Positions 1 to 17,105 of a DNA stretch of 64,000 nt are shown here, one piece after another (position 1 is the first letter of the stretch; every line of letters begins with the position of its first letter). The position numbers were made by a program, and so were the translations under genes. The DNA is from Bolinopsis microptera (Eukaryota > Ctenophora > Tentaculata > Lobata > Bolinopsidae): positions 11,317,226-11,381,225 of the forward strand of contig NC_087074.1 of NCBI RefSeq assembly GCF_026151205.1. Direction: 5' to 3'. A model generated the notes under the pieces. It saw only the letters and a program-made list of their open reading frames with translations. It was not told where the DNA came from and did no database searches.

Positions 1-3000
1 GGTCAATCTTACACCTTGGGAAGAATTCTGCAATCAGTTAACGATCTCCTGGTCCTGTCTTGTCACCTTCCCCGAGCTACATGCCACTAAATCGCCTCCA
101 TCATCAAGAGTAACGTTACTTTCCCATCCGAGTATTAGCCCGGAGGTTTTTTAACGTTTGCTGAGGAGATTATCTTTGCTGTCCATAGGGGACTGTTTAC
201 CGAGGAGCAGTTGGAGGGAGAGGAGACGTTCATGAGAGTACAAATAAACAGTTCAGATAAGTTTTACAGAAGCATGACAGTGAGTTCAGATGAGGGTGAG
301 CTGCTGCCTTACTGTTATAGCAGGAATAACAGGAGACGGAGGGCATAATCGGAGGATGATGACATCTCAAGAAAGAAAAAACTAAAAGCGATGGCAGAAA
401 AGCGTTAAAGGAAAGATGCTGAACAAAGGCAAATAAAATTCCCTGTATTATTGGTGGGTCCAAAAAAGAAGAAGCTGCCATAGGGTCCTTTCCTTCTCCA
501 GATCAATGGGATAGAACTGAGCTTTCTCCAGAAAATATGTCCGGAACACCTCGAAAACACAATTAAAAGTGAAGGTTAATACCCGAAATCATCTGATGTA
601 AGCGAGAAATCTCCACATAAAACATATAACTACTCAAGCTTCACCGATACGTCACAACCATATCTGATGCTTCAAGAACTAGAAACAGTCCACAAAATCT
701 CGGACTTCCACTAAACAGAAATCAGATTCGAAACCTCCTCTGTGGGTGTAAATGTAAAAATCAGAGCGCAGACATGAAACATGAGACCTATAACCACTCT
801 TCAGTGGTATGACTCTGGACTCCAAAACTCTTGAAGAACGGTCTCTATGAACCCCCCTGATAAGATAGCCCTTCTGAACATGTGAAGGCACAGTATAACC
901 TCCACTAGAGGTTTAATTGACATCACCTCTATTATACTGAACTCTGAAATTGAGAAATGTCAAAGCCGAACCACCATATAACCACCTATGAGGAAACGAA
1001 GGAGTGACATCAAAAACATCAGCCCATGGAAGGAAAAGAAAGAAAGAGGTCTGATAAGAAATCTAAATACAATGTTTTATCAGGGAAGTCTTCTGGAAGT
1101 ACTACAGTAACCGAAAAAGAAACAAACCAAAAAATCAAAATCAAGAGTTTGATAACATGGTTTTTTATATCATATTATTTGGGGCAGTTTTAAAATTAGA
1201 TCCTTACACGCTATAAAAGCTACACGTTCTCATATTATCAGAATAAATAATTTAAAGTAGGTTTTTTCTAGAAAAGATAATTACATAGTCATAATTGAGA
1301 ATTTTGGATTTTGGAAATATTTGGACTTGATTACTATTCGTTTACAAAGATTTTGCTGACTCGAAGAATTTAATAGCTTTTACAGTATACGTGAGAAAAA
1401 ATTTTTTTTTATTTTATTTTATTAAAAATGCTATTCCATAATGTACATAATTTTATGTATAATATGATATATTTTTTGCTATTGTTTTGAAGACAATTGC
1501 AAATATTTGTGCAATTGCGAAATTTTTAATTATTATCTAAACAATGATTTAATATCTGAAGGGAAGGTAATCAACATTTTTCTGAAATGTGATAGTAAAT
1601 AATCAATTTGCATTTTTATTTCCACCACAAATATGTATGTATAAATGAATAGATCATTTTATAAAATTGGACTCGGACTCAGTTTAATATAAGTGATATT
1701 TTGCGTTAGGCGTCGTTGGAATCAGCTTTGTACATGTGATAAATTGTTATAACATAATATGTATACATCACTATCACTATTTGTTATATTTTTCGCCTTA
1801 AATAAGTTTAACTTCAGTTTCGCAATTCCTAACAATTATTTAATTATCTTATATTACTTATAACCTACTTTAAGATGCGCCGACTTACAAGCAGCGTTAC
1901 TACACCCACTGGAAGTTTGAACAACGTTCTTCCAGCAAGGATCTCTGGGTCCGCTTCTAGGAAAAGTTTACAAAATTTGACCCCGCTTGTGGAGAAGAAC
2001 GGGTGGTAAATTATTTAACACTGTGACTTGAATTTTAAGAAGTACCTGGGCATCTGCTTATGGAATAATTTAGTATGTTATTCTTCTACAACTGCTTGAC
2101 CGTTTTATCAAGATACTCATATTCATTGATATCTACTTTTTCAGGTAACAATTCAATTGAAACCCATACTAAACGCTGGTGGAAAAGATATTTCACACTG
2201 TTCAACACCAATGGAACTAATGTAAGTGTCAAATATTTCATTTAATGAATCAATGCGACCTAAGCTGACCTGAACTACTCTTTAAACAATACCTAAAATC
2301 TAACACTTGTTGCAGCGCAATAAGATACACGGACAGTTTAATTCCCGGTGTATTGGGATGACCAGCATATCTCCTTTTTAACTAATCCTAACGCCACTTT
2401 CGTTGGTTTCACATGTTTATATACTTCTAGAACAAATATAAAAATGTATGTAGGAAAAACTTTAACAGATACTTCAGATGTACTTTTGTTTAAACTGAGT
2501 GGCGACCTCATTTTGTTCCTCTCACATAAAAATCACATTTACATTTATATATCACACTCATTCACATTTCACAGAGCGAGCCACAAACCACCTCCACCAT
2601 TTCGAGAAAAATGGACAGCAGTAATTCAACTGTTGAAATATCAACACCACCCAGTTCTCAACACTCATCACCCACTAATGATAATGACAAACTGAAATGC
2701 AAAACTGCATCAATTAATAACGAATTCCTCAAACGCATATTTATTAGGCAAACAATTTTGTTGCTTTTACATTTTTTGTCGACCCAATTCGGCAAAAGTC
2801 AATATGACTTTAATCCGCCGTCTGCGTACCGATGGTTGTGTGGACTGTTATGGGTAATGGATATTAAACATTCTGAAAGCAAGAGAACCTTTGACCCCGG
2901 CAGTTGTTACGGTAAATGTCTAAAATTAGTAAATTATTGTAAGTTTTTTCGGCATTTTTAGTAAAGAGTCTCTAAAATATCCAATAATTTTTTTGTGGGC

Positions 3001-3349
3001 AAGTAATTTGCTCAATGCGGATGTTGAAAAAGTTAAAACTCATATTCCCGAACGTTTGCGGTGAGTTTAATTGAATATGATGCGGGATATAGTTTCTTTA
3101 AGCAGCCAGAACATTACTCACGTATTGCATATTCTAATTGACGGGATCTGTATTAAGAAGAACTCATCTGTGTGGTTTACATCGTCTGTAAAGTCTTAAG
3201 GCAGAAGTTTATTAGTATTTTATAGTATAGATTTGATCTACTTGGATGTATTTTGTTTTGACTCATGTGATTCAGCTGAATAAAGTAACTCCTATAAGTA
3301 TAGCGGGTACTATGAGATCACCAATATCATATTGGCAATATGTGTGACC
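1..3349. other. No recognisable gene (AT-rich intergenic)
   Basis: Only short ORFs without recognisable domains occur here. An ORF at 2611-2961 (plus) begins with a Ser/Thr/Pro-rich stretch followed by a hydrophobic run and could be an exon, but I see no supporting splice structure or homology. No tRNA, rRNA or clear transposon end was recognised. Confidence 0.5.
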
Positions 3350-3362
3350 ATGGGCGCGAGCT

Positions 3363-4521
3363 CCTACATCAAGCGTCAAATCGACAACAAAGTCAACAGA
3401 CTGAATCAGGAAACTTGGTTAACTGACGGTCCCAGACACACCAAACTGACACTCGGCCACAAGCATGCCAACATCATCAAAAACCTCAACACTACACTCA
3501 ACAACATAGTTGGTTCGTGCGTCAATTTTTCGGGAAAAGTACGTAAAGTGCGTTTGAATTATTTCGTGCGTTAAAAGTGCATTTAAGTACGTTTACCGTT
3601 GAATTCACCAGCATTTTCTGTAAACTGTAGAGACAAACAATTAAAACACATGAATAACGTTCTTAAAGATTACATAGCGAATAAATTACATTTATTTCTC
3701 TTACATTTTATAGTTTCACGCACACTGGCATTCCAAAAATAGCTACTGTAAGGCTCACCAATGACAGTTTATGTGAAATCTTGGAAATAACACTGTCTGA
3801 TGTTTTGAACTGTGTATTCAAAAATGAAAAAACCGCAAATGGCCAAGCGAGGGTAGGTAAAAGTGCGTTTTACGTTTTTTCGTACGTTAAGTGCGTTATG
3901 TTTTAAAAGTACGTTAAGTGCGCACGAACGAACTATGCTCAGCAACAACAGACAGTGTCTGATACACGACTACAGAACTGCAGTTCACCTCATCACGGGT
4001 CACTGCGGCTTAAACAAACACCTTCACACCATTTGCAAATCAAACACCAGTGCTTGTCTTATGTGCGGCGACGGAGAGGAAACTGTCTCACACTTCCTTG
4101 GACAGTGTCCGGCTATTGCCCAAATTAGAGGTCAATATTTCCATGGGACTACTACCTCTCTGTCAATGACATATTCGACAACCAACACATCACCACGATT
4201 GTCAATTTCGCAAACCGCACCAAACGCTTAATTGTACCGGAAGAGCTGGATCAGACCGGGGTGACTTAAAGTATTATCTCATATATGCTGTCTCGTCTCG
4301 TTTTACTTTTCCAATTAACCCAGCTGGCACTTAAGCGTATCATTTTGACTCATATCACTTCTTACACCATCCTCCACCATTCACTCTGATTTCACCGGCA
4401 ACCTTCCCCAGGGTTGCCACACACCAGAGGTAGGCAGAGCATCTCAATGCTATCCTCTGACCTCTCGTGGGCTATCTTGGCCGAGCCTCTCTTTTTTTTT
4501 TTTTATTAAAAATTTTAAAAT
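3363..4521 (+). mobile_element. 5'-truncated LINE copy (RNase H tail and zinc-knuckle end) with 13-bp TSD
   Basis: The translated pieces SSYIKRQIDNKVNRLNQETW and LITGHCGLNKHLHTI match the C-terminal part of the LINE at 22.2-24.4 kb in this same window, including the terminal Cys/His cluster (CLMCGDGEETVSHFLGQCP). The copy ends in a poly-T/A-rich tail near 4490-4521. The 13-bp sequence ATGGGCGCGAGCT flanks it directly on both sides (3350-3362 and 4522-4534), which is a classic target-site duplication from target-primed reverse transcription. The reading frame is broken by a nested insertion at 3505-3937 and by frameshifts, so the copy is dead. Its 3' UTR (about 4230-4490) is fuller than in the second copy and defines the element's end (GCCGAGCCTCTCT plus tail). 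Confidence 0.85.
3505..3937. mobile_element. 433-bp hAT-type MITE nested in the LINE
   Basis: Its termini are inverted: CATAGTTGGTTCGTGCG at the left and the complement of CATAGTTCGTTCGTGCG at the right (one mismatch in 17). It sits precisely in a stretch that is contiguous in the related LINE copy. It is flanked by CTCAACAA (3497-3504) and CTCAGCAA (3938-3945), an 8-bp target duplication with one substitution, typical of hAT elements. The interior has repeated AAGTGCGTT/ACGTTAAGTGCG motifs near both ends and no transposase, so it is non-autonomous. Confidence 0.8.
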
Positions 4522-4534
4522 ATGGGCGCGAGCT

Positions 4535-8118
<3,584 letters not shown>

Positions 8119-9665
8119 GCATTAGCTTTAACATCTTATTCTTAACCAATCAATTGTGATCAACCAGGCATGTACTTTGTTAAGGGACCGTTCTCGTAGA
8201 ACATTACCATCCTCAATGGGGGAGAACTTCGAAAACGCCGACGGTTGTTGCCGAAGTGTGCATACCTGACCTTCACCTAATCCTCCTGATTTTCAGGCTG
8301 AAAATAAAATGGTCTTTGATTTTGAATTATATTTGTCAGTTTATTTGTTAATCCTACTGGTTAATACGTGTTTAAAATACGGTAGGTTTATTTGTCCGAA
8401 TGTTATGTTAGGAAAATTTTTATTCGAAAATACGTGCATTAGTCCAGCTAAAAAGCCGAATGTTGGGAAAACGTTTATTTCAGTAATCATTTCAACGAAT
8501 AGGTAATTTATATTTTGGCGTGTGTGTCTGGGTGGTCTTTACTGGGCCGCGCTCAGCCTGTCATTCCGCCGAATCTCTATGTTTATAAACATGATAGCCT
8601 GAGGTCCCCAGGTGAGGTGGTCTACGACGCCAGCTGGAGCTGCACAGACGCACGTAGTGTGAATTTAAAAACCGCTTTAGTCAACTTTCCCCAGTTTGAT
8701 TTTAAACAAATGATGCTGAATCGATGCCAATAATGTCAGTTGCTTTCCTGGTCAAACATTACCGACTTATAGTTATAATAACCGTACGATCTAACATTCC
8801 ATCATCTGAGCAGTTTGTACATAGTTGATGGTGTTTTACTTTCTTCGTCGGTTTATTGAATAGCCAGTCGAAAAGTGGACAAAGCATTAGCTTTAACAAA
8901 GCATTAGCTTTAACATCTTATTCTTAACCAATCAATTGTGATCAACCAGGCATGTAATTTGTTAAGGGACCGTTCTCGTATTTAACATTAGTATTACCAT
9001 CCTCAATGGGGGAGAACTTCGAAAACGCCGACGGTTGTTGCCGAAGTGTGCATACCTGACCTTCACCAAATCCTCCTGATTTTCAGGCTGAAAATAAAAT
9101 AGTCTTTGATTTTGAATTATATTTGTTAGTGTATTTGTTAATCCTACTGGTTAATACGTGTTTAAAATACGGTAACTTTATTTGTCCGAATGTTATGTTA
9201 GGAAAATGTTTATTCGAAAATACGTGCATTAGTCCAGCTAAAAAGCCGAATGTTGAGAAAACGTTTATTTCAGTAATCATTTCAACGAATAGGTAATTTA
9301 TATTTTGGCGTGTGTGTCTGGGTGGTCTTTACTGGGCCGCGCTCAGCCTGTCATTCCGCCGAATCTCTATGTTTATGAACATGATAGCCTGAGGTCTCCA
9401 GGTGAGGTGGTCTACGACGCCAGCTGGAGCTGCACAGACGCACGTAGTGTGAATTTAAAACCCGCTTTAGTCAACTTTCCCCAGTTTGATTTTAACAAAT
9501 GATGCTGAATCGATGCCAATAATGTCAGTTGCTTTCCTGGTCAAACATTACCGACTTATAATATTAATAACCTTACGATCTAACATTCCATCATCTGAGC
9601 AGTTTGTACATAGATTGATGGTGTTTTACTTTCTTTGTCGGTTTATTGAATAGCCAGTTGAAAAT
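8119..9665. repeat. Tandem duplication of a ~765-bp non-coding block
   Basis: Two head-to-tail copies, about 8119-8880 and 8901-9665, offset by about 782 bp and differing by scattered substitutions and small indels (for example an extra AACATTAGTATT around 8980 in the second copy). Each contains the block GGGCCGCGCTCAGCCTGTCA, which recurs in diverged form at about 17840 inside the foldback element. The duplicated unit therefore derives, at least partly, from a dispersed repeat. The short ORFs in both copies are conserved only because the duplication is recent. Confidence 0.9.
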
Positions 9666-12600
9666 TAGTGTAATGAACGATACAAAAGTTGAGAATTATC
9701 TTTCTTAGAATCCCATTATCCGGGCAGGTATTCCCGCACTTGCCTAAATTTGGCGAAATTTGGCGAATAATGCGGCTAGAAGGCTGCGATTATATATTTT
9801 CTAGTCTATGCAATAGGCGCCAAGAGTTGGCACAGTTATTTTTCTCTGAATTTGATGAATTTGCGCAGAGGTCTGAATTTGACGACGTAACCAATTGTTT
9901 AATCTTCCAGCTCAAACTTTTGAAGCTAGTGTGTAAATGGTCCCTCATCACATCAAAACCATGAATGGAATGGATATAATTAGTTGGTGCTCAATAGTGG
10001 TGGTATGGCAAAAAACTCCACCGTATGTAGTAGTAGCCGTATAGTACTATTTTACTATATGATGCGATGAGGGAACTAGTCTCGGCTGACTCCGAAAACA
10101 CAATGACAAAGATGTGAAACTAAAACTTATAAAGAGTTTACTAGTACAAAATTAAAACCGATAAAACTTTGAACTTTGAAGGAGAGCGAAGTTTGAGCTA
10201 AAATATGAATCAATTATACACTGCCACACGTGAAATGTTTATCTGATGAGGTAAAACTAAACCGACGACATTTATATTTTATAGTGAAACCATATCACTT
10301 ACAATTTAGTACCAAACTTAATTTTGTTTTGAATACGCCTTAACAGTACTTGGAACAGTGGCATTTTTTCCCTCTTGCAACATTAAGTTGATTTCGATGA
10401 GTGTGTTTTTCGTTCTAACCATATTTAAGCGGTATGTAGCTCTGCAGCTAGACTGGTGATGGGTTCCAGAAGTTGCCGTCAGCCTAATGAGTTCGGGTTA
10501 CTGGACTGACGAACAATAACATCTCAAAGCAGAGGCAATATATTTAAGTGCAAAATTTTGCAAAAAGCGCATTATCATTTCTCACACTTGTCTAAAATCG
10601 TTTAAAAGTAGTTCACTTTCCTTGTCAAAAATAAGCGTGGTCTCACTGACACTCTCAGACCAATCAAGAATTGTATTCAAGGAGCAACCTATTCCTTTAA
10701 ACCCCGACACGGTTAATATGGTAATGCAGTAACACTAACAAGATCTCCCAATAAGTCTCAAAATCTTCCAAAATTATGGTAGGTCATGGTCATTAGGTTT
10801 TATTTAAAATTGTGAACAATTGTGCGGGAAGTTCGGATTTGCGTGGAAAAGTGCGGAAAACGACTTTTAGTGTGAATGACAGAATATGTGCGGAAAACGG
10901 CTAAACAGCTACAAGTGCGATTAGGCACTCACTTAAAGTTAAATGCACTACATCTGGTCATGGACTCACAATACGGATAATATTAATAACACATTGGTCC
11001 ACTGTCTTGCAGTTACAGTCTTACACTTACAGTCACACCACGCAGTCATATTTCGTTAGAACTTTAAAGTATTTTCCTATTATTTATAACAGCTCCAATT
11101 TATGTTTGTCTCTTATTTATAACAGCTCCGATTATAGACCTGGCATAGTGGTAGACATTTTCTGAGTTGACAAAGACGCCGTATATATTAAATGTAAATA
11201 GAAGAATTGAAATTTAACCCTAACTGATCAAAGAAAATATCATTCTCCTGATGAGTTATAAATTAAGGTTTAGTGTCATAACCATTAACCATCCTTTATT
11301 TTTCAACCAACTTTCCAATCGACCTATAAAGACACAGATATGTATTTGTGTAATGTATAACGGGGTTTGTGTTTCAGTTGACAAGCAGATATTCCACCTT
11401 GTGGTCTTGTGGTTAATGATATAAATGTAAATAGGTGGTAAAATAGTGGTAACTGTGGATTTTCCTGAAGTCGAGGATTTTGGGAACTCTCTGGAATGAT
11501 TCCTGGGACCTGTCCCGACCATAACCCGTTAAAATCGCTTTGTTGCGAATTTTGTCCGACAAAAAGACGGATTTGACTGTACTAAAAGGGACAAGCACTT
11601 ATATAAAGGAAGAGTTGAAGTTACATTTGTTTCATCCAGTAGAACCTTAATAATTTCGCATGTACTTGAGTACTTCTCATAAAGTTTGATGAAACAGATT
11701 AAAAGATTTTAGCACGTTTAAAGTCCAATTTGGGTGATAAAAACAGCGTGTCAGGAAGGCAAGGATGAGCACGACAGAAAGCTCAACACGAGGTATGAAA
11801 AGAGCTGGAGTTCAATAACTCCAGGCAGGGTTGGTGGCCTTCCCATGTACTGTTGAGAGAGAGGACTGTAGGAGGGCGGGGGTATAGCCATGGGGGATCC
11901 ATTGTTATTATAATACTTTTGCAACCTAGATTGTGATTCACTTTGGGTTTGCTCGGCCTCGGAGCATATTTTTTCTTGAAAACCTTCGGAATAAATGGTA
12001 AATGACGATGACCCCCCCTCTCCCACTTGCTAAACGCAACTAATTCACGATATGTACGGAACTACCCGAACCGCGTGACCATCGTACTATGACATACTTA
12101 TAGAGGTGGTCGAGAGAGTACGTGTCCTTCGCTTTGTACTCTTGAGTTTTGTCTAGTTTGTAATATTTTGTTGTATCTAGAAGTAGAAATTCGATGAATC
12201 CAGGCTTAAAGTTTGAAGTTTAATTAAATTTATCTCTATTTATACCGAGTTAAAGAGTACGCGATATATCCTTGAAATTAGATGATGGATCATCGTTAAT
12301 CTTTATTTAGACATGAAAGCGATCGTCCGGTCACCTCATTTCATGCTACGGAGGTATGGACATATAACTAGGTTTAATATTTAACAAGTGGGGGACGTGT
12401 GTCTGATTTCCAGCTCCAGGCAGCTAATCTGCGGATTACAACTGTCCCAACGTTTCAATGCATTAGTGAACATGGACGTTATGGCGGGAAGATAAACGGT
12501 ATGTCATTATAAGTGACCTTTAGTAGACAAGCATGTTTTATTGCATCTCTTAAGAAAGCCCTTTTTGTCCTACTAAACACGCACAAGTCAATTAGAGGCC

Positions 12601-12986
12601 CGATATCAATCAAGTCAGATTCAAATCTGGTGCCACGTACCCGCCGCGTGGAATCTGGTTTCGCGTTATTTGAAGTGATCAGCTTGCAAATTTGTTTGAT
12701 AACTTATTATAACTTTATAAGCTTATCTGTATATTTTTTTGTAGCTTTGGATATTAATTGTCAATTTTCACCTTTACTTTGTGAAATAGTATTTTTGATC
12801 GAGCTTGCCTTTTTGTTACGAATGTTTTTCCCCCCTCACCAGTTAAAGTATATATACTTTTTAGATGTTTGGACCAATCATCATTTCAATAAAGCCAATG
12901 AAGCAAAGATACTACATCAGATTCAGAAAAAATAGATAAATAAATAACAATTCGTTACACTCTTCGCAGCCTTTTATAGTTATATA
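9666..12986. other. No supported gene
   Basis: Only short ORFs. A minus-strand stretch at 11751-12026 encodes a Gln/Ser/Pro-rich peptide (SPMAIPPPSYSPLSQQYMGR) that could be part of an exon, but I find no convincing splice partners or domain. Confidence 0.45.
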
Positions 12987-13652
12987 GTCAGTGTAATAAG
13001 CGCCAAGCGCGAGCACAGAACTTTTTTTCTCCTATTTCGATAAATTTGGTACCAAAAGTTGTCTAAAAATGTGAATAAAATAAATCCACCGTGTAGCAAT
13101 TTTCGGAAAAAATGCTACACGGCGCTTGTTCGCCGCGCGTGCTTTTTTCGCGCAAATTTTTAGTTATTGGCCTATAACTGTCACATTTTAAATTATTATC
13201 ACATAGTTATTATGATATCGTAATCAGCTCATCGAGACGAAACTTTTAGTACTAATATTTTAAGATTTAAAGGAATTTTTTCAAAAGTTTTTAATCTGAA
13301 CACAAGGGTCCCCCCTTGTGTAAAATGTTGAACAAATTTTCGAAAAATTTGGTGCTTTAAATATTATAATTTTGGTACCAAAAGTTGCGTCTGATTAAGC
13401 TCATTACGATTCTGTAAGAATTATTTCAAAATATTCAATATTTTAGGAGTTATAGGCATTTTAAGCAATAAATTAACCATTTTTCGTCCATAGTACACTT
13501 TTGCAATGCACAGGAGGCCCACATACATCTCAACGAATCGTGCTACACGGTGAATTTTCATTATTCACAGTTAAAGGCAACTTTTGGTACCAAATTTATC
13601 AAAATCAGAAAAAAAAAATTCTGTGCCAACTCATGGCGCTTATTACATAGAC
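12987..13652. mobile_element. TA-flanked MITE, copy 1 (666 bp)
   Basis: Terminal inverted repeats of roughly 70 bp begin TAATAAGCGCCAAGCGCGAG at the left and are mirrored at the right (GGCGCTTATTACATAGAC). The inner part of both arms shares ATAAATTTGGTACCAAAAGT. TA occurs at both ends (12985-12986 and 13653-13654), as expected for Tc1/mariner-type insertion. A second copy lies at 42693-43363. No transposase ORF. Confidence 0.85.
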
Positions 13653-13654
13653 TA

Positions 13655-15263
13655 ATACTAATATTACTATATAGTTTCGTCTGTCTTTAAGCAGTCGTCA
13701 TCAGTAATCACTAATCCAGCGGCCATGTTGAATGCCATTTACTACATATCACAAATCAAAATGCTGACAAGTAATCGAGTATTGAGTATTGACTATTGAG
13801 ACTCATTAAGTGTTAAAGGTTCCGCGATAATGAGTCTATTTTTTTCTGTACTATATAATAATTGGTCGAAGTTTTTTTACGTGATGGTGACAGTTATTCT
13901 TTGATTTTGTCGGTTGTCATATAAATTAAATATTAAATACCCTTGGCTAGTCCGCAAGGGTAAAGAATTACTACCGAATTTACACTTAACAACTTTAACT
14001 CTACGGGTATTTTACGGTTCCTACGCTCAGTTAGGCGTATGTTATTATAATATCAGTATACCGATAACAAAAATCACGGTGAGACTGATCTGAAGGGTCT
14101 AACATCAGTCGTAGGAATTAGATTTAGAATGTTCCGGGTATTTCAATAAACGAAGAAGCCATTCAGTTGATCGCTGATGATCTCAATTATGAGTCACCTA
14201 ACGAGGCTCAACCTTAAATCGTTCGACATCCCGGCCGTATTTAAACCTTGTGTTTTACACCTGTTTTGCGGACATCCCGGCCGTATTTAAACCTTGTGTT
14301 TTACACCTGCTTTGCCGACATCCCGGCCGTATTTATTATTTAAACCTTGTGTTTTGCGGATGATTTTCTAGACATCCATGCGACAAATTATTAATTTTTA
14401 TAACATTTTTAAGATTCATCTTAGTTTTGTAAATGTAATGCAGAGATTTTGTATTCCAATCTTTTAAAAGCTCATTTTATTCGATCTTTACATTCTTGGG
14501 ACTTTAGTTCCAAGCCAAACCGTCTGAGTGTAATGTTCGTCTGATGAAATTCAGTGGGTTCACTAAAACCCAAAATTATGTACGCCCCTTTCTACTTCAT
14601 GTGTTTTTCAATTACTGCAATTCAATCTGCAAGTCAGGGTAGAGTTAATTGATCGTGACTACCCAGTCCAGGTTTTACATCACGCGACACAGATCACGAT
14701 CACACCATAATCCCGATCACGACCCCTTCTCACACCGTATCAGGACTCAAGACATGACATGATCACAAGTCGAGGATATTGAAGCTTTACCCTCGTACAA
14801 CAATTTGTGGTGTTTTTTTCTATGAGGGTACCATCCGACAGCATGAAAAGTTCCATCGTCATTATTTAGAACATCTGTGTCGGAAAACCAATTATAGCCG
14901 ACTTTATTTTTAGCTTTTCTGGGGCATGATTGAGATTGGGAAATAAAGTCATCTTGCCAAAATAAATATCTTAACTTATCGGTGAGGCTGCAAAGATTTA
15001 AAGAGCTAGAAGTAAAAGCAGTCATCCCAGTTCAATTTGTAACGGAGTTTTATATTAACAGGAAACGATGTAACAGAGTTGATATATTTTAATGTTGCCA
15101 TGGGGTAGCAAGTCCCCATACATCGTGGTCCGGTAGTTTCATTGCCTCCTAATATGTATGAAGCTCAAAGTTTATAAAACGCAAAGAAAGGATTAAAAAT
15201 GACCGTTAGTTCGTAGTTTGATGTGGGTTTGTCATTACTCCTATCTGTTTCATGAGATCAAAC
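13655..15263. other. Intergenic with one short tandem repeat
   Basis: No gene recognised. The only structured part is the three-copy repeat listed separately at 14224-14365. Confidence 0.5.
14224..14365. repeat. Three tandem copies of a ~46-bp unit
   Basis: The unit GACATCCCGGCCGTATTTAA followed by ACCTTGTGTTTTACACCTG is repeated three times. The third copy has a small TTTATT insertion. Confidence 0.85.
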
Positions 15264-16669
15264 TTTTAATCGGCAAGTTTCCATAAACGATATTTTATGA
15301 TCGTCGCCGATAATCGCTTATTGAGCGCTTTTTCGGCGCTTTTTAAAAAAAAAACCGTTTACAATCGCTTTTTTTACGATTATAAACGGTTCAAAAAAAA
15401 TCGCTTATAATCGACTATAATTGGTGTCATAATTCAAAAAAGCGCTTTTTTGAATTTAAAAGCGCTTATAAGCGCTTTTAAGCGCTTACTAGCGTCGCTG
15501 AGCGATTTGAAAGCGGTTTTCCAGTAGGATTGGTGCCAAAAACGGGTGGATAAGCGGTTGGCCGGATAAGCGATTCGTAGGCGCTTTTTTGAACCATTTA
15601 TAAGCGATTATAAGCGCTTATAATTGGGGTGCAATTTAGCTGTTTGTAAAGCGCAAATAAAGCGCTTATAAGCGCTTTTAAAATTGAGTCAGGAAAACGC
15701 TATATTACATCTTATAACCGCTTATAATCGATTATAAGCGTTTTTTTAGAAATCGCTTATAACGGCTAATTCATCGCTATTTCACCGCTTTTACCGCTTT
15801 TTCTATCATCCATGGCCAGGTGAGCAGGAATTAAAAAGCGCTTATAAGCGCTTTTTCGATGCTGCCCCTAGCCTGGTCGGAACGGGGTAGTGCCCGGAAT
15901 TTAAAAGCGCTTATAAGCGATTTCTCAATTCCCCTTAACCTGGTTGGAACTTTCATGTGCTTTTCTGAGCAACCTGGGGTGCACCGGCAGAGTCAGGATT
16001 TAAAAGCGCTTATAGGCGCTTATGATCGCTTTTCTACCACTTTTCCTATCACCCATGGCATGGGTTGGCAAGAATTATAAAGCGCTTATAAGCGTTTTTC
16101 AATGCTGCCCCTTACCTGGTCGGAACGGGGGAGTGCCCGGAATAAAAAAGCGCTCATAAGCGCTTTTTAAATGCTGCCCCTAACCTGGTCGGAACTGGAA
16201 ATCAGAGTGCCCGCTTATAAGTGCTTTTCTGGTCAACCTGGGGTGCACCGGCAGAGTCAGGATTAAAAAGCGCTTATGATCGCTTTTCTACCGCTTTTCC
16301 TATCACCCATGGCCTGGTTGGCAAGAATTATAAAGCGCTTATAAGCGTTTTTTCAATGCTGCCCCTAACCTGGTCGGAACGGGGGAGTGCCTGGAATTAA
16401 TAAGCGCTTATAAGCGATTTCTCAATTCCCCTTATCCTGGTCGGAACTAGAAATCAGAGTGCCCGCTTATAAGTGCTTTTCTGTGCAACCTGGGGTGCAC
16501 CGGCAGAGTCAGGATTTAGAAGCGCTTATAGGCGCTTATGATTGCTTTTCTACCGCTTTTCCCATTACCTAACCATGTGCTTTCGCGCCACTTCGGGCGC
16601 GCTTGTTTCACAAGTACGTCAAGAAGTGAGTGGGCGCGCGCTACTGCAAGCGCAAGGGCTCTGGATAGA

Positions 16670-17105
16670 GCAAATGGCACCCAGCTAGTGAGGCGAAACT
16701 CACTGATCTTTCCAAAAAGGTATGACAAATTTGGTATTGTGAAAATTCTCACAGTCTCTAAAAATCAGTGTTACAAAAAAATTTTAAAATCTGAGCAAGT
16801 TTATTATATCGTCCACCCCTAATCCAGAGCCGTTGAGCTTTGATCTAGCCGCCTACCCTCCATCGATTTTGGCAACCATATATTGGTTCCCAAAATTTCC
16901 CGCACTTTGCAGTTTCTGCAGTAGGGGTAATTAGGTATAAACTACAATACAGCTGTACTTACAATTAGGAGGTGCACCATAAAAATAAACTTGCTCGGAT
17001 TTTAAAAATTTGTGTACCATTGTTTTCTAGAGACTGTGAGAATTTTCACAATATCAAATTTGTCATACCTTTTTGGAAAGATCAGTGAGTTTCGCTTAGG
17101 TGCCA
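16670..17105. repeat. Inverted repeat nested in the foldback centre
   Basis: The sequence CTGATCTTTCCAAAAAGGTA with TGACAAATTTGGTATTGTGA (about 16703-16745) reappears inverted at about 17045-17095, followed on both sides by a shared AAACTTGCTC-type stretch. The two arms of ~150 bp flank a ~130-bp unique loop. This is probably an independent MITE or foldback captured by the larger element. Confidence 0.75.
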
